A DNA stretch of 6,195 nucleotides from Ruminococcus sp. (GTDB taxonomy: Bacteria; Bacillota; Clostridia; Oscillospirales; Ruminococcaceae). Shown piece after piece: positions 4,582 through 6,195 of the stretch. The position numbers and the translations under genes were made by a program. The notes beneath the pieces were generated by a model that did not search any database, was not told where the DNA came from, and saw only the letters and a list, made by a program, of their open reading frames with translations. The stretch is from positions 12,015-18,209 of the forward strand of contig DMBA01000379.1 of the NCBI GenBank assembly GCA_003446315.1. Direction: 5' to 3'. Each line of letters starts with the position of its first letter. Position 1 is the stretch's first letter.

Positions 4582-6195
4582 ATGAAAAACGCGACAAAAC
4601 ACGGGCAGCTTGCAGCGCTGCTGACTGCATTGCTGCTCTGTATTCCGATGACAGCCTGCGGCAATCAGGATGCTGTGGCTGAAAATGCGCCTGCTGAAAA
4701 GAGTGTCACCGAATCCGCAGAGGAAGCGGATCCCGCCGAAACCACAACCGCGGAAGCCGATGAAAAGGATGCATCCAAAACCACTGCTGCTTCGAAAAAA
4801 AGCGGCAGCAAAACCACCGCATCCAAAGAGGCTTCCGAAAAAGACGGCAGCGCCAAAACAACCAAAACAACCGCCGCAAAATCCGGCAGCAATGCCTCTG
4901 ATTCCGGCAATCAGAATGCATCCGGCAACGGCAGCAGCAGCGCTTCCGGAAACAATCAGTCTTCCGGCAATTCAGGACACGCCGGAAATACAGGAAATTC
5001 CGGAAACAACGGTAATTCCGGTAATTCCGGCAGCGGACAGTCTTCCGGCAGCATCGCCCCCGGCGGAAACCGTTCATCCGGCAGCAACGGCAGCAATGGA
5101 AGCAATGGCAATAACGGAAGCAACGGCAATCAGAATACGGTCGATAATCCCGTAAATGAGATCGTTGAGCCGGAAAATCCGGATCCGGCAGTCACCGCGG
5201 ATGATCCCGAAGAAGAAACCGATCCGGTCAAGTATATTTATCTTCAGGATACCACCGCACAGTATTCCGGCGACGGCATCACCGTCAACGGCAATATCAT
5301 CACGATCGGCAAGGGCGGCACATATGAGATCACCGGCACACTCTCAAACGGTCAGATCTATATCATGACCGATAAGAAAAAGGTGCGCCTGCATTTCAAT
5401 AATGCCAGCATCACCAATCAAGCCGGATCTGCCATCAATTGCCAGAATGCAAAACGACTCACGCTGAAATCCCTGCCCGGAACCGTCAATTATCTTGAGG
5501 ACGGCGGCACGCATGACCTTGATAAGGGAACGGTTTTCTCAGAAGATACGGTTTATGTCAAGGGCGAGGGTGTTCTGAATATCAAGGCGAATTATGCACA
5601 CGGCATCCAAAGCGATGATGATATTATCGTCAACGGCAGCACGCTGAATATCACGGCAGCAAAATCCTGCCTGCACTCCAATGACGGCATCGAGATCAAC
5701 GGCGGAAACGTGTTCTGTGACGGCGGCACCAACGGCATCAAAACCGATGGCTATATCACCATCACCGGCGGCAGATCGGTCTTTCTGGGCGGCGTGCGTG
5801 AAGAAAAAGGCGCAATCTATTGCGACGGTACCTTCACTGTCACCGGCGGCTGCTTCTATGCGATCGGCAACACCTGCACAATACCGGATGCCGCAACAAC
5901 ATCTGCCAATGTCATCGGTATGATGTTCCCCTCTGCGCAGCCCGCAAATACAGTCGTAAACGTCACCAGCGGAAACAATGGCATTTTCACGGTCACATCA
6001 CCGCGTCAGTTCAAGTATGTGGTATATGCAGGTGCAAATCTGCTGACCGGCGCGGAATATCATGTGGATACCGGCGGAACCGTAGACGGCGGCATTTGGG
6101 AGAATTCCGTTTATAACGGCGGTTCGTATTCTTATTCCAACGACTGCGGCAATTTCATTGCAGGCAACACCGTCACATTCTACAATGTTCCATAA
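4582..6195 (+). CDS. Surface lipoprotein with Ser/Asn/Gly linker and Cthe_2159-like carbohydrate-binding beta-helix
   Basis: A 537-residue exported protein, complete, with TAA on the last three bases. Residues 1-25 are a lipoprotein signal peptide (basic start, LAALLTALLLCIPM, then TAC) with lipidated Cys26. Residues 28-97 are rich in Lys, Thr, Ala and Glu; 98-184 are a Ser/Asn/Gly linker; 194-214 are acidic. Residues 216-537 form a right-handed beta-helix resembling the Cthe_2159 family, whose founder in Clostridium thermocellum binds acidic plant polysaccharide and cellulose. Repeated turns are visible as GIQSDDDIIVNGSTLNI (341-357), CLHSNDGIEINGGNVFC (363-379) and GIKTDGYITITGG (385-397), about 21-22 residues apart, with Asp residues suited to calcium. 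ATG 4582 follows AAAGGA (4568-4573) by 8 bases; a TTG at 4540 lies in the terminator and would displace the signal peptide. Confidence 0.88.
   Translation: MKNATKHGQLAALLTALLLCIPMTACGNQDAVAENAPAEKSVTESAEEADPAETTTAEADEKDASKTTAASKKSGSKTTASKEASEKDGSAKTTKTTAAKSGSNASDSGNQNASGNGSSSASGNNQSSGNSGHAGNTGNSGNNGNSGNSGSGQSSGSIAPGGNRSSGSNGSNGSNGNNGSNGNQNTVDNPVNEIVEPENPDPAVTADDPEEETDPVKYIYLQDTTAQYSGDGITVNGNIITIGKGGTYEITGTLSNGQIYIMTDKKKVRLHFNNASITNQAGSAINCQNAKRLTLKSLPGTVNYLEDGGTHDLDKGTVFSEDTVYVKGEGVLNIKANYAHGIQSDDDIIVNGSTLNITAAKSCLHSNDGIEINGGNVFCDGGTNGIKTDGYITITGGRSVFLGGVREEKGAIYCDGTFTVTGGCFYAIGNTCTIPDAATTSANVIGMMFPSAQPANTVVNVTSGNNGIFTVTSPRQFKYVVYAGANLLTGAEYHVDTGGTVDGGIWENSVYNGGSYSYSNDCGNFIAGNTVTFYNVP
4873..5133 (+). 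repeat. Low-complexity Ser/Asn/Gly linker repeats in the lipoprotein gene
   Basis: In-frame short units of 6-9 bases, such as TCCGGCAAT, TCCGGAAAC and AGCAACGGC, encode a run of SGN, NGS and NSG tripeptides. The segment would form a flexible hydrophilic tether lifting the beta-helix away from the membrane through the peptidoglycan. Synonymous codon variation argues that it is old and maintained; length variation between strains is likely. Confidence 0.75.

Noticed and set aside
4057..4602. Minus-strand open frame of 181 codons
   Set aside because: It is antisense to the conserved DUF4956 coding sequence and runs through the terminator, with no ribosome binding site or family signal.
4873..5133. 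CRISPR-like or mobile-element repeats
   Set aside because: The repeats are short, in frame, without unique spacers, and encode a Ser/Asn/Gly linker. No transposase, integrase, tRNA or terminal inverted repeat was seen anywhere in the window.

Overview
The window looks like a chromosomal segment from a gut or rumen Firmicute of the Clostridia, most likely a Ruminococcus-like member of the Oscillospiraceae. This rests on near-consensus sigma-A promoters, strong AGGAGG-type ribosome binding sites, roughly balanced base composition, and families common in that group: HTH/DUF2975 pairs, DUF2752, zinc-ribbon/TM2 proteins and Cthe_2159-type beta-helix proteins. The taxonomic call is an inference from gene content; no rRNA or marker gene is present.

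Layout. Positions 1-598 (minus strand) hold a two-gene regulatory unit, a DUF2975 four-helix membrane protein followed by a small Cro/C1-type HTH regulator cut by the left edge. It is driven by a very good promoter at 634-662. The divergent intergenic region (599-739) also carries two copies of a 14-base motif (670-683 and 712-725) exactly 42 bp apart, which look like operators. Positions 740-1999 (plus) hold a two-gene unit, a DUF2752 membrane protein and an unrecognised single-pass membrane protein. Positions 2000-2127 hold a perfect-consensus promoter overlapped by an inverted repeat. It drives a monocistronic protein with two zinc ribbons, a Gln-rich linker and a TM2 domain (2128-2787).

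Positions 2788-2999 are a regulatory region with an extended -10 promoter, a short upstream ORF with its own ribosome binding site, and a GCAA-capped hairpin. After it comes the most interesting part: a three-gene cassette of a VTC-type polyphosphate polymerase (3000-3755), a DUF4956 membrane protein overlapping it by 8 bases (3748-4512), and a lipoprotein with a long Ser/Asn/Gly linker and a Cthe_2159-like beta-helix (4582-6195, ending on the last base). A strong intrinsic terminator (4521-4559) lies between the DUF4956 gene and the lipoprotein gene, with no room for a conventional promoter after it, so the lipoprotein is probably made by readthrough at a reduced level.

How the genes may work together. 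The VTC enzyme would make an anionic polymer, probably polyphosphate, at the inner face of the membrane. DUF4956 would be its membrane partner, by analogy with the membrane subunits of the yeast VTC complex. The lipoprotein would display a polysaccharide-binding beta-helix outside. The individual families are known; the joint function is inference and is the main lead here. The upstream small membrane and zinc-ribbon genes have no visible mechanistic link to the cassette.
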